A DNA stretch of 23,672 nucleotides from DAOVQB01 sp023128935 (lineage in GTDB: Bacteria > Eisenbacteria > RBG-16-71-46 > CAIMUX01 > WJJG01): assembly GCA_030628905.1 (NCBI GenBank), contig DAOVQB010000054.1:1-23672 (forward strand), read 5' to 3'. Shown piece after piece: positions 9,108 through 16,954 of the stretch; the stretch's first letter is position 1; each line of letters starts with the position of its first letter. The position numbers were made by a program, and so were the translations under genes. The notes beneath the pieces are model-generated. The model was not told the origin of the DNA, ran no database searches, and saw only the letters and a program-made list of their open reading frames with translations.

Positions 9108-10140
9108 CCGCCGGAACTTCCGTATTGTAGTCCAATGCAAATACCCAGACCCGGGCGGCATCGGCATCGGCCACCAGAAGGCGCTCCGCCTTATCCACGA
9201 CCAGGTCACTCGCGCGTATCTTCTCCCCTCCCGGAGGCTGAATCCACCAGGCCGCCCCCGAGGCGGCGGGCAGAACCTTTAGGGCACCGGTATGCGCATC
9301 GGCCAGGAATGCATTGCCCCAGGCGTCCACGGCCAGGGCAGTGGGCTGCAGGGATTCATCGCCGCCCGCGGTTGCAGCTCTCCACCCAAGCATGTGCCCG
9401 TCATAATCAAGGATCAGCAGGCCTGGCGGTCGCGTCTCGAGGACATACAGCTTGCCCTGGCCGTCTACGTCCAGCGCCACAGGGACCTGCATGGTCCAAT
9501 CGCCCCATTTTCCGAGGACCTGCTGCAGGTCCCCGGTGCGCCCGATGCGCAGGATCTGCGCCTTCCCCGCATCCAGAAGAAAGAGATCACCGGTCCTGTC
9601 AAGGCACAGATCCACGATCTCCCCCAGCTCCTCGCCGGCGTCGGACGCAATCTCCTCCAGGTCCAGACGGTACTCCCAAATCCCCCGCAGATTGAATCGG
9701 TCTACGGCCCGCTCCTGCGGATCCAGAGTGAAGAGCTGCAGTCCGGAGCGCGCGAAGACCCGGGTAGCAAACCCCAGATCGGTTCTCCCCTGCTCACCGA
9801 ATCCGATCCAACTGCCATCTGCACTGACCAGGAACAGGCGGTGCTGGCGCACCTCGATCCCAGCCACAACCCCCGAGGGGTGAATATCAAGGGCGATGGG
9901 CCGGACGCGGTCGGCACCTCCACCCCACTCCCAGCAATCCACGAGACGCGCACCAGTGGGGACGCGGCGCGACAGAAGGGGTGCGGAGATCCCCGCTTGA
10001 TCCGCAGCTTGCAGGGATGTCGTACTTGGCAGGCCCGCTGCAGCTTGCAGGGATGTCATCGCGCGTGCTGACACCGCACTGCACGCCAGCATGAATCCCC
10101 CCAGCACCGGGAGCAGGATGATCGACCATCTACGCCGCAT
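9085..10140 (-). CDS. Secreted NHL-repeat / six-bladed beta-propeller protein
   Basis: The protein is 351 residues. The N-terminus (MRRRWSIILLPVLGGFMLAC, then SAVSARA) is a signal peptide, probably cleaved after SARA; the cysteine at residue 20 lies in only a poor lipobox. After a low-complexity stretch with two copies of TSLQAA come repeats of NHL/SMP-30 type. Each has a 'P.alDv...G.lyV.d....i...d..G' core: VDLCLDRTGDLFLLDAGKAQ, PVALDVDGQGKLYVLE, PTALAVDAWGNAFLADAHTG and SDLVVDKAERLLVADADAA. Such propellers usually act as binding scaffolds, and no catalytic residues are evident. The gene lies 52 bp after the second DUF5683-like gene and overlaps the SprA-like gene by 23 bp, so the proteins may act together. 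The longer frame to 10296 is rejected because it overlaps the upstream gene and precedes the signal peptide. No good Shine-Dalgarno is visible at 10140. Confidence 0.75.
   Translation of the reverse strand: MRRRWSIILLPVLGGFMLACSAVSARAMTSLQAAAGLPSTTSLQAADQAGISAPLLSRRVPTGARLVDCWEWGGGADRVRPIALDIHPSGVVAGIEVRQHRLFLVSADGSWIGFGEQGRTDLGFATRVFARSGLQLFTLDPQERAVDRFNLRGIWEYRLDLEEIASDAGEELGEIVDLCLDRTGDLFLLDAGKAQILRIGRTGDLQQVLGKWGDWTMQVPVALDVDGQGKLYVLETRPPGLLILDYDGHMLGWRAATAGGDESLQPTALAVDAWGNAFLADAHTGALKVLPAASGAAWWIQPPGGEKIRASDLVVDKAERLLVADADAARVWVFALDYNTEVPADVPGSGP
9117..9121 (-). promoter_or_regulatory. Ribosome-binding site deciding the SprA-like start
   Basis: GGAAG on the minus strand lies 9 nt before ATG 9107 and inside the end of the NHL-propeller gene. 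It supports the 9107 start over the longer frame to 9209, whose extra 34 residues (Trp/Pro-rich, antisense-like) come before the evident signal peptide. Confidence 0.6.
10004..10057. repeat. 18-bp perfect direct repeat, 36-bp period, inside the NHL gene
   Basis: GCAGCTTGCAGGGATGTC occurs at 10004-10021 and again at 10040-10057. The period is 36 bp, or 12 codons, so the frame is kept and the protein has TSLQAA twice just after the signal peptide. It looks like a recent in-frame duplication in a linker. Confidence 0.8.
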
Positions 10141-10192
10141 AATGTTGTCCGCGAGCGGGGCAGTAGCGGAGCGCGAAGGCCGTCGAGCGCAA

Positions 10193-11044
10193 CTACTGCA
10201 GGTCCCAGCTGAGCCCCACGTAGCTCCGGCCTTCCTGGCCGTAGGTTGCATAGAGCGTGCTCTTGGGTCGCCCGCCTTGGGCGCTGCGCGCGGCATCCAC
10301 CGCGCTCAGCACGTGGTTGAGCAGAAGAACGCCGAGCATGTTGTCGGCCCACCGGAAGGAATTCCTGCTGTCCTTGCGCATCTCTAGATACATCTCGCGA
10401 TGGGCAATTGACGCCCACTCCCAGGCCTCATCAGGACCCGGCTTGTACTGGTCCACGTAAGCAAGCCGCTTCTCCAGATCTTCACCATACATCGCCCGGG
10501 CGCTGCGCGCGATCTCGTCCTCATATTCCGCGTTACTGTCATACTTGCCCAGGTTCCGATAGTAGAAATCCTCTTTCCCATCGATGTTGGACACGCCAGC
10601 AAAGAGCTCCGCATAATCGATGTAGCGATCCCTGCGCACATGGCCTTGCCCCTGAAAGACGATGTAGCTGGCCAGGATGCCCGCTTCGGCTGTGAAGAAC
10701 AGCCGTGCCCGCCCCGTGTGACCGGTCATGATCTGTCCGAGGCCCGGTAACAGCAGTGAAGCCGCAATGGCCTTGGTTCGGGACACAGGCTGACTAAGTT
10801 CGGCGCCCCGTCCCCCGACGCTACACAGCACCGCCTGGCGCGATCCAGACGCTATATGCGCCCCATTCAAGGCCGGCCATATGAATGACTGAGATGGCGG
10901 AGCAGCGAGCACCCCGGCTGGGAGGACCAGAGGCAACCCGCAAGCGATCAGCAGGCCTGTTAGGGTCACTCGCATCCATCCCCCCGCCGGCTTTTCTGAC
11001 ACTTGGGCAATCTGACGACCAAACCGCATCATGAGGCCTTTCAC
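10193..11044 (-). CDS. DUF5683-like membrane-associated protein, copy B
   Basis: This 283-residue protein has an N-terminal hydrophobic export signal (TLTGLLIACGLPLVLPAGVLAAPP, about 27-50). A conserved block follows: KAIAASLLLPGLGQIMTGHTGRARLFF (91-117), with the PGLGQ motif that I associate with DUF5683. A tyrosine/acid-rich middle comes next, then NMLGVLLLNHVLSAVDAARSA (235-255). The PGxGQ helix and the NHxxSAVDA helix are both membrane-like. Its biochemical function is unknown. It is a clear paralogue of the preceding gene (11066-12085), sharing both motifs in the same order plus a YLE/YLD segment between them. A GTG start at 11044 is preferred because AGGGAG lies 9 nt upstream; ATG 10975 (MRVTLTGLL) is an alternative that removes a long N-region. 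It starts 21 bp after copy A's stop, consistent with one operon. Confidence 0.75.
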   Translation of the reverse strand: MKGLMMRFGRQIAQVSEKPAGGWMRVTLTGLLIACGLPLVLPAGVLAAPPSQSFIWPALNGAHIASGSRQAVLCSVGGRGAELSQPVSRTKAIAASLLLPGLGQIMTGHTGRARLFFTAEAGILASYIVFQGQGHVRRDRYIDYAELFAGVSNIDGKEDFYYRNLGKYDSNAEYEDEIARSARAMYGEDLEKRLAYVDQYKPGPDEAWEWASIAHREMYLEMRKDSRNSFRWADNMLGVLLLNHVLSAVDAARSAQGGRPKSTLYATYGQEGRSYVGLSWDLQ

Positions 11045-11053
11045 GCTGGCACG

Positions 11054-11059
11054 CTCCCT
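11054..11059 (-). promoter_or_regulatory. Ribosome-binding site supporting the GTG start at 11044
   Basis: AGGGAG on the minus strand, 9 nt before GTG 11044, lies in the 21-bp gap between the two DUF5683-like genes. It favours this start over the in-frame ATGs at 11032, 11029 and 10975, although GGGGGG just before ATG 10975 keeps that start possible. Confidence 0.5.
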
Positions 11060-11065
11060 GCCAAG

Positions 11066-12085
11066 TTAGTTAAGTCGCGCTGAGACAACCAGCCGGGGAT
11101 TTGCCCGGAACGGCAGGCCCCGCAGCTGCAGGTCCAGCTCAGCGTTTTCCCCTAACTTGACCCTGAACCGACGCGCCTCAAGAAAGGCATCTACGGCGGA
11201 AACCAGGTGGTTCAGGAAGATCAATCGTCCTACCAGCCGTTTGGATGAGAGCAGATCTTCGCGCTCATTCCAGATGTCCAGATAAAGGCTGCGGCTGAAC
11301 GATGTATCCCAGCCACAGGCGTAAGGATCCCGCGTGATGTACTCTCGGAAGCGATCGCTGCCACTCGTCTGTTCCGTTTGGATCGTGCTGTCGCGATCAG
11401 CGGTCCAATAGGGATCCCCATTGTTGCTGTAGGGACACCCATAGACGTCACAGCTGTCGGCGTCCTGTGCAACGCGCTTGTAGCGCTCGTAGTTCCAATA
11501 GCTCTCAGCGAAGGCGGAAATCTCACCCGTCTTGCTCTCGCTGTCGGAATCGAAGGCCTGGTGGGCCACCCAACCGGTTACCTCCAGGGTGAAGTAGCCC
11601 AAGCCGCGCAGCAAGGAACCATTCCGCATCTGCCCCGCTCCGGGCACAATGGCGGACATCAGCGCGGTTGCCAGAGCCCGGCGATTCGAGACGGACGCCT
11701 GTGGGGCCCCTCCCGATTCCAGGCAGAGCGGAGGCACGTCGATGAAGGTACTCGGAGAAGCGCACGTTCCGGTCCGCAGGCAGTGCCCGTCTGAAGCGAC
11801 CTGTTGCGCGGGAAGCAAGCTGCGCGCAGAGCCAAACGCGGCGCCTGAAGAAATCCCTACGCCCTCTGTCCCTACCCCCGGACCCCAAAGCGCCGTCCCA
11901 TGATCTGCCGCCCAGCGGCATGTAGAATCCTCATGCAAGCGCTGTGCAGGAGCCTGCCCCACCGCACCGGCCTCCCACACTGCACCGGCCTCCCCCACTA
12001 TCCAGAGTGTGGCAAGTAGTATCAAGAGACCAAGGAGGCCGGCTGCCTTACCCAAGACGAATCCTGTCATCGCAGGTCTCTGCAC
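11066..12085 (-). CDS. DUF5683-like membrane-associated protein, copy A
   Basis: The 339-residue protein has an N-terminal hydrophobic segment (LGLLILLATLWIV, about 18-30) acting as signal or anchor. A variable Gly/Ala/Cys-containing stretch follows to about 130. The conserved block RRALATALMSAIVPGAGQMRNGSLLRGLGYF (135-165) carries the PGxGQ motif. A Tyr/Asp-rich region has several cysteines (C212, C217, C257), and the last conserved block is LIFLNHLVSAVDAFLEARR (288-306). The function of this family is unknown. The last 30 residues are beta-like (ELDLQLRGLPFRANPRLVVSARL). The GTG start at 12085 is preferred because GGAAGG lies 6 nt upstream; ATG 12070 is an alternative. It follows the M6 protease gene by 74 bp and precedes its own paralogue by 21 bp. 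A 13-bp direct repeat (GCACCGGCCTCCC at 11964 and 11982) encodes a repeated EAGAV. Confidence 0.75.
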   Translation of the reverse strand: MQRPAMTGFVLGKAAGLLGLLILLATLWIVGEAGAVWEAGAVGQAPAQRLHEDSTCRWAADHGTALWGPGVGTEGVGISSGAAFGSARSLLPAQQVASDGHCLRTGTCASPSTFIDVPPLCLESGGAPQASVSNRRALATALMSAIVPGAGQMRNGSLLRGLGYFTLEVTGWVAHQAFDSDSESKTGEISAFAESYWNYERYKRVAQDADSCDVYGCPYSNNGDPYWTADRDSTIQTEQTSGSDRFREYITRDPYACGWDTSFSRSLYLDIWNEREDLLSSKRLVGRLIFLNHLVSAVDAFLEARRFRVKLGENAELDLQLRGLPFRANPRLVVSARLN

Positions 12086-12091
12086 GGATTT

Positions 12092-12097
12092 CCTTCC
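12092..12097 (-). promoter_or_regulatory. Ribosome-binding site deciding GTG 12085
   Basis: GGAAGG on the minus strand, 6 nt upstream of the GTG codon at 12085. No comparable site precedes the alternative in-frame ATG at 12070. Confidence 0.55.
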
Positions 12098-12159
12098 ATC
12101 ACACGGGGCGCTATCGACCCATCCTCCGCCGGGCTGTGCCAGAGGCCGGAAAAGCCCCG

Positions 12160-15100
12160 CTAGCGCACGATGGCCAGCTTGCGAAGGACGCTGATCTCCT
12201 CATCACCTCCGCGCGCCGTGATCTTCGCCACATAGAGCCCGGGCGCAACGCCTCGCAGGTCGAGAGACAGTTGGTCACCCTGCTCGCCTGCGGCTGGCTC
12301 GTAGCGCGCTTCCCAGACCCCCTGGCCGCTGGTGTCAAAGAGCCTTACCGTGAGGGTTCCGCTCCGGCCCATGCGCGCGCGCAGCCAACCCTGATCACCT
12401 ACCACGGGGTTCGGCGCAAATACCAAGCTCGCGAGATCCACCAGGCCCGCCATCTCCCTTGGTTCCGGGAGCTGCTCGCGCCTATAGAGATGGGTCCTTC
12501 CTGGATCACACTGGCTGCTCCACATCTCGCCGGGGCCCATGCGGCGCGCGGGAATGTTCGCCTCAAGGACCGTCACAAACCCCTCGATGTCACCCGCCAG
12601 GATCTGTGGCCGAATGCAATCCTGCGAGACGGAGTCCTTTACCAGTGGCGCAATCACGGGTCCGGCAGCCACGTTATATCCAACCACCATGGGCCAGCCA
12701 GCGATCTTCTCCCCTGACCCGCTGAAGGCCTGTAAGGTTCCATCCCCGCTACCTTGTAGGATCTCGGGGCAACCGTCAGATGGGTTGTCCAGATCCACAA
12801 GTATGGGCCCGGTGGCCAGAGGATTGCGCCAAGTCGCATCGGGATGCCATACAGAGCGCGGCCAACCCATCTCTTCCCTGCCCTCAAGATCGAGCAGGTG
12901 CACCTGTCCATCTACGGTGGTCAGGACAATCTCGAGCAGCCCGTCACCATCCGGATCCCCCACCGCGGGAGGGCCGGCCGGAGTGCCGTCCAAGTCTATG
13001 GGCCATCCCTCCATCATCTGCCCGTAGGGATCCCACAAGGCCACCGTGGCAGCATCATCCACCGCCAGGATCCGGCCGGTCTGTCCGATCGATCCCTGGA
13101 TGAGAAGGATTGAGCGCACCGCCACCTCACCGCTACTCAGGCGCTTGGGCCAATCCGATGATTCGATGTAACCGCTCTGTTGGTAACCCGTTGCCAGAAA
13201 AATGCGGCCAATCGCATCGCCCCAGACGAGGGTCTGAACCTCTTCCTCGAAGATCTCTCCACCCGCGATGGCTGTGACAGAGTATCCCGGGTGGAGCGTC
13301 CGCCACAGCATCTCCGGCACGTGCCCTGGAAGGAGACCACGCAGGCGCCCCTGCGAATCACCCACTACAATGATCGAGTCGAGCATCATGGGCGGAGTTG
13401 TGAAGCGCAGCTCAGGCAACACCTCATCACCGCCTGGATAGCGCATAAGCATAGTGCCCGCCCTATCGCAGGCCAGGACCCGCGTGTTGGTGGCCGCAGC
13501 GATCAGCTCGGTCGCCTGGCCCTCCATGCCCTGGAATCCTGCGGTGGCAGCCACACCGGGCAGCAGGAGGCTGTCTGTTATCACCCGCCCACTCTCATGG
13601 ACCAACGGCCCGTTGAAGAGCCTCTCTCCGTCCGCATTCAGCATCTGGAGATACTTTCCTCCCACCGCCACGATTTCTGCGATATCATCCCGGTCCAGAT
13701 GAAACGCCGTAATCCCCTCGGCCCCAACCGGCCACCCAGCATACTCGGGCCACCCCTTGCGGGTCGGACCCAGCTCGATTGCGATAGACATTGAATCGGG
13801 ATCATCATCCATGACCTCGATCGAGATGCCCGTCACTCCCCCTGCGGTGGATGCCGTGTTGGGATCGGTGTCGGGCCCGAAGCGGCTCAGACCGCCCTTG
13901 AACCAGTAGTCGAACTCACCGCCCGTCCATTCTACGCTGTAGGCATTGCCCAGATCCTCGATGCCGTCGGCCTCCTCAACATCCACCGCCCGGCGGCCGG
14001 GGATCACGTTGACGCATCCGTAGCAGATGGCGAAGGCATCCATGAGCGCGGCATTGTCGATGTGCCAGATCAGCAGACCGCTGCCCGGCAGCAGATAGTC
14101 CTGTTCATAGGCGCCCAAGGTATCGGGGAACTCAACGCCGAGTGAATCGCAGTTGATCTCGAGGGAGTCGCAGAGCTCCTGCGTGAGATTATCGGGCCCC
14201 AGGATGACCCCGGTGGAATCATCCGACTCAAGCAGGACCATCCCGTCGCCGTTCAGGTCATAGGGCCGGTTCTCGAGGATGAAGTACTCCGATGCAATCT
14301 CGTGCGCCTCATCCACCCACTCCTCCACACCCTGTCCGACAATCGGAACCAATCCGATGTCATTGTTCAACTGAACGGGCGGGAGCTTTATCTGCCCGTC
14401 TTCACTCACCCAGTTGGCCCGCACCCCGCGCGGGAAAAACATCATCTTCTGCCATGGATCACAGCTCGCCGGAATAGCCCCGCGCACGAAGACATACATC
14501 TCCTGGTACTCATCCCACACGGTGCCATAGAGCTGGTCACCCGAATCGTGAAGGCTGAACATCCCAACCTGCGGGTAAAAGGTGAGTACATTGTACAGAT
14601 CATAGAAACCGAGCTGGTGGCCGTACTCGTGTACCATCACCCCGTTCGCGGCGCCTAGGAATCTGTCCTGCGATACTTGCTCGGGAGTAACCATGATCAG
14701 ATCGATCGCGAAGGTTGAATCCTGCACAGTCACCGGATCGGAGAGATAGATGTTGAAGCTAGGGATGTCATAGGGCGAATCCCAGTTCATGTCACCCTGG
14801 AAGTCGGCGCCGGCGTGGATCAGCACGAAGCTCTCGTACTTGCGGAAATCGGGCGGCTCGGCCGAGGTATCTGCCGCCGCGAATGCATCGCGCACGAAGC
14901 GCTCGGCCGTTGAGAGCAGATCCTCGTCACCGTGGGCGATGTCCCAGGGACCGTAGTCGGCCGTGTCGTTCAGGTGGTAAGCCGAATCCTCTTGGGCCGG
15001 GTAGAGATCCCAGTCAATAATGAGCGATCCACCGGATTGCTTGTAGAAGTAGCGGGCTATGGCAGCCATGTGGCGCTCAAAATAGGTGCGGTTATGCGGC

Positions 15101-15570
15101 GGCGGGTCGACCGCGATGCGCGCAGAGTCGGGGTGGCGCAGGTCAAAGCTGCCATCGAGGGTAGTGCTGCCGCTGCCCGCGCCGTCTTGTAGAAAGTCCA
15201 CGCGGAGCGCCAGCATGTGCACCGTATCGGGTCCTGATGCATCCTGCGATGCGGCCAGATAGCGCCGCAGCTCTGCCGGCGACTGGGTGAGCAGTTCCAG
15301 CGGTTTGAGTCCGGGGTGGGCGGACCGCATCCTCCGCCAAAGCAGCCCGTCAGGCTCATTGGGCAGAGCGGGATCACGCAGGATCGATGGGAAATCCCGC
15401 GGCTGGAAATCAGATGGCCACCCGGCCGGGGAGAGTATCACGCCGGGTTTGTAGTCAGGGCCTACCGGCCCGGAAGTGAGCTGGAGGGGACGCATGATCT
15501 CCTCATCGCCCGCCAGGGCGGTGCTCGCAGAAGCAACGATGAGGAAAAGGGCATAGATTAATCGGTTCAC
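12160..15570 (-). CDS. Secreted M6-family metalloprotease with C-terminal sorting-like domain (candidate T9SS cargo)
   Basis: This 1136-residue secreted protease has a signal peptide cleaved after ALA at residue 20. Residues 314-326 read HEYGHQLGFYDLY, the zinc-binding HExxH of the M6 (immune inhibitor A-like) family with its G..DLY extension: H314 and H318 bind zinc and E315 is catalytic. The middle (about 610-1000) contains repeated 'GDPDGDG..EIV' and 'DG.v..ld..G....GWP' units of FG-GAP/VCBS-like propellers. Residues 1046-1136 form a type IX sorting-like domain: FAPNPV, then LTVRLFDTSGQGV, GLYVAKI and a basic end LRKLAIVR. Such domains direct export through T9SS and are removed or exchanged by PorU. 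The gene starts with GTG 15570, overlapping the porV stop by 4 bp (GTGA), with GGGAG 10 nt upstream. Translational coupling to porV supports a shared role. The cargo assignment is an inference. Confidence 0.9.
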   Translation of the reverse strand: MNRLIYALFLIVASASTALAGDEEIMRPLQLTSGPVGPDYKPGVILSPAGWPSDFQPRDFPSILRDPALPNEPDGLLWRRMRSAHPGLKPLELLTQSPAELRRYLAASQDASGPDTVHMLALRVDFLQDGAGSGSTTLDGSFDLRHPDSARIAVDPPPHNRTYFERHMAAIARYFYKQSGGSLIIDWDLYPAQEDSAYHLNDTADYGPWDIAHGDEDLLSTAERFVRDAFAAADTSAEPPDFRKYESFVLIHAGADFQGDMNWDSPYDIPSFNIYLSDPVTVQDSTFAIDLIMVTPEQVSQDRFLGAANGVMVHEYGHQLGFYDLYNVLTFYPQVGMFSLHDSGDQLYGTVWDEYQEMYVFVRGAIPASCDPWQKMMFFPRGVRANWVSEDGQIKLPPVQLNNDIGLVPIVGQGVEEWVDEAHEIASEYFILENRPYDLNGDGMVLLESDDSTGVILGPDNLTQELCDSLEINCDSLGVEFPDTLGAYEQDYLLPGSGLLIWHIDNAALMDAFAICYGCVNVIPGRRAVDVEEADGIEDLGNAYSVEWTGGEFDYWFKGGLSRFGPDTDPNTASTAGGVTGISIEVMDDDPDSMSIAIELGPTRKGWPEYAGWPVGAEGITAFHLDRDDIAEIVAVGGKYLQMLNADGERLFNGPLVHESGRVITDSLLLPGVAATAGFQGMEGQATELIAAATNTRVLACDRAGTMLMRYPGGDEVLPELRFTTPPMMLDSIIVVGDSQGRLRGLLPGHVPEMLWRTLHPGYSVTAIAGGEIFEEEVQTLVWGDAIGRIFLATGYQQSGYIESSDWPKRLSSGEVAVRSILLIQGSIGQTGRILAVDDAATVALWDPYGQMMEGWPIDLDGTPAGPPAVGDPDGDGLLEIVLTTVDGQVHLLDLEGREEMGWPRSVWHPDATWRNPLATGPILVDLDNPSDGCPEILQGSGDGTLQAFSGSGEKIAGWPMVVGYNVAAGPVIAPLVKDSVSQDCIRPQILAGDIEGFVTVLEANIPARRMGPGEMWSSQCDPGRTHLYRREQLPEPREMAGLVDLASLVFAPNPVVGDQGWLRARMGRSGTLTVRLFDTSGQGVWEARYEPAAGEQGDQLSLDLRGVAPGLYVAKITARGGDEEISVLRKLAIVR

Positions 15571-16679
15571 AGAAAGAGCACTCCCACTGTAAGGTAGCTC
15601 ACCCGATCCAAATCAAGCGCCTGCGGAACGCTGGAGTAGTCAAAGCGGATCACCTTCGAGCCACTCCCAAAGGAGACGTCCAGGCCCGCGCCGAAGGTCA
15701 TTGCTTCGATCTCTCCCTCGGGATCGTTAACGTAGCCCAGACGGAAATTCAGCTTCTTGACGAGCGAGGCCTCCAGCCCCATGTTCCACAGCTCCTTGGC
15801 GTCACCCCACCCGATGCCATCAGTCTCCTCCATCGGATCCGAGCTGTAAGTAATAAGCGCCTTGTTGAAATCGATAGCCCCTGTAACACGGAAGCTCTCG
15901 GAGTCATACAATCTAAGGCCCAGACCCGCCTTCAGGTTCCGGGGCAGCGGGTCACCTTGGTCTGCCTCGATGTAGACCAGCTTCGAGCCCAGATTCTGGA
16001 TATTCACACCGATGCTATAGGGCATCGATCCGCCGCTCAGGGTTGGGATCGGTAAGCCCCCCTGTATAAGGCCGCCCAGATCCACGGCGAAGGCGTCTGC
16101 CCTGCCATCCTTGTGGATGTCCACAACGCGCATCGCCCATTCAGGAGCCAGATCGACCCAGACGTACTTCAGGGAAATACCAACGTCCAGGGCGCTCAGC
16201 ATCCCACTGCCACCTTCAGGCGTCGCATCGTCTCCGATCAGCCGTGTGCCGAAGCCGATGGAAGGCACGAATTCGTAGCTACTGAAGAACCCGTAGGACC
16301 GGCCCTCAAAATCAACCGCCTCGGTCTTGCCATAGGAGAGGTACATGACGTTCACCCCGAAACCGCCCCATCCCTCGAGGTGCTGGGTGTAGGCCAAATT
16401 CAGGTAATAGACGTCGTCTGCCAGGTCGGGCACCAGCTTCACCACGGTTGAGGAGATCTCACGCCCATAGGCCTGGGTTAGCAGCGCAGGGTTCCACCAG
16501 ATCGCATGGGCCCTTTGATTGAGGGCCACACCGGCCTGCCCCATGCTCGTAGCTCGCGCCCCGGGCTTGATCTTCAGCACCCCTGTTCCGCCGTGGGTCT
16601 GCGCCCATACGGGCGCCGACAACAGGGCCAGAAACCCAATGGCTATCAAGACGGTCATCGCCGTCCTCGTTCTCTTCAT
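15567..16679 (-). CDS. porV: PorV/PorQ-family outer-membrane protein (T9SS shuttle)
   Basis: The 370-residue protein has a signal peptide ending APVWA at residue 26. The N-terminal signature of the PorV/PorQ (UPF0164-like) family is plain: LKIKPGARATSMGQAGVAL (35-53) followed by AIWWNPALL (59-67). The rest alternates as a FadL-type beta-barrel and ends in a hydrophobic strand, YLTVGVLFL. In Bacteroidota, PorV carries T9SS cargo from the translocon to the PorU sortase at the cell surface. PorV is chosen over PorQ because the gene directly follows a PorU-like gene, as in Bacteroidota porU-porV pairs. A 275-bp gap separates it from porU. GGAGAGG lies 6 nt before ATG 16679. It overlaps the M6 protease gene by 4 bp. 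Confidence 0.85.
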   Translation of the reverse strand: MKRTRTAMTVLIAIGFLALLSAPVWAQTHGGTGVLKIKPGARATSMGQAGVALNQRAHAIWWNPALLTQAYGREISSTVVKLVPDLADDVYYLNLAYTQHLEGWGGFGVNVMYLSYGKTEAVDFEGRSYGFFSSYEFVPSIGFGTRLIGDDATPEGGSGMLSALDVGISLKYVWVDLAPEWAMRVVDIHKDGRADAFAVDLGGLIQGGLPIPTLSGGSMPYSIGVNIQNLGSKLVYIEADQGDPLPRNLKAGLGLRLYDSESFRVTGAIDFNKALITYSSDPMEETDGIGWGDAKELWNMGLEASLVKKLNFRLGYVNDPEGEIEAMTFGAGLDVSFGSGSKVIRFDYSSVPQALDLDRVSYLTVGVLFL

Positions 16680-16914
16680 CTTCCACCTCTCCGCGTCCGG
16701 ATCCTTCTGTGCTCAAGTGCGGTCCATCGGATTTTGCCTTCTCAATGGAGCACCCCCCCGTGCATGGGGAGTTCCCGCACGCCACCTCTCTTTCCACATT
16801 CAAATACATGCCGGGAAGCCTATCACAGCCCATCCCGCCCTGAAAGTAGCGAGGCTTCTCAAAACAGCTTGCTCCCCCGCATCTGTGCCCGCGACCAGTC
16901 CTAGGCCATATGGA

Positions 16915-16934
16915 ACAACCGACCCCCTGGTTGT
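16915..16934. other. Small inverted repeat in the porU-porV gap
   Basis: ACAACC and GGTTGT form a 6-bp stem around the 8-nt loop GACCCCCT, 20-40 bp downstream of the porU stop on the minus strand. Only two T residues follow, so it is a poor intrinsic terminator. I see no convincing promoter in the rest of the gap (16680-16914). Confidence 0.25.
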
Positions 16935-16954
16935 AGCGTCGTGGGGCGTCCGCC

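Noticed and set aside
10004..10057. CRISPR-like repeat pair
   Set aside because: There are only two 18-bp copies, lying in frame inside a protein-coding gene, with no cas genes nearby.
9292..10071. 259-codon plus-strand open frame opposite the NHL propeller gene
   Set aside because: It is a shadow frame. The minus strand carries regular NHL repeats and a signal peptide, while the plus frame shows no domain.
10141..10296. Longer N-terminus for the NHL protein
   Set aside because: The extra residues overlap the end of the DUF5683-like gene, are Arg/Ser/Ala-rich, and come before an obvious signal peptide.
16680..16954. Separate promoter for porV in the porU-porV gap
   Set aside because: TTGAGA-like hexamers occur on the minus strand, but none has a -10 element at 16-18 nt spacing.
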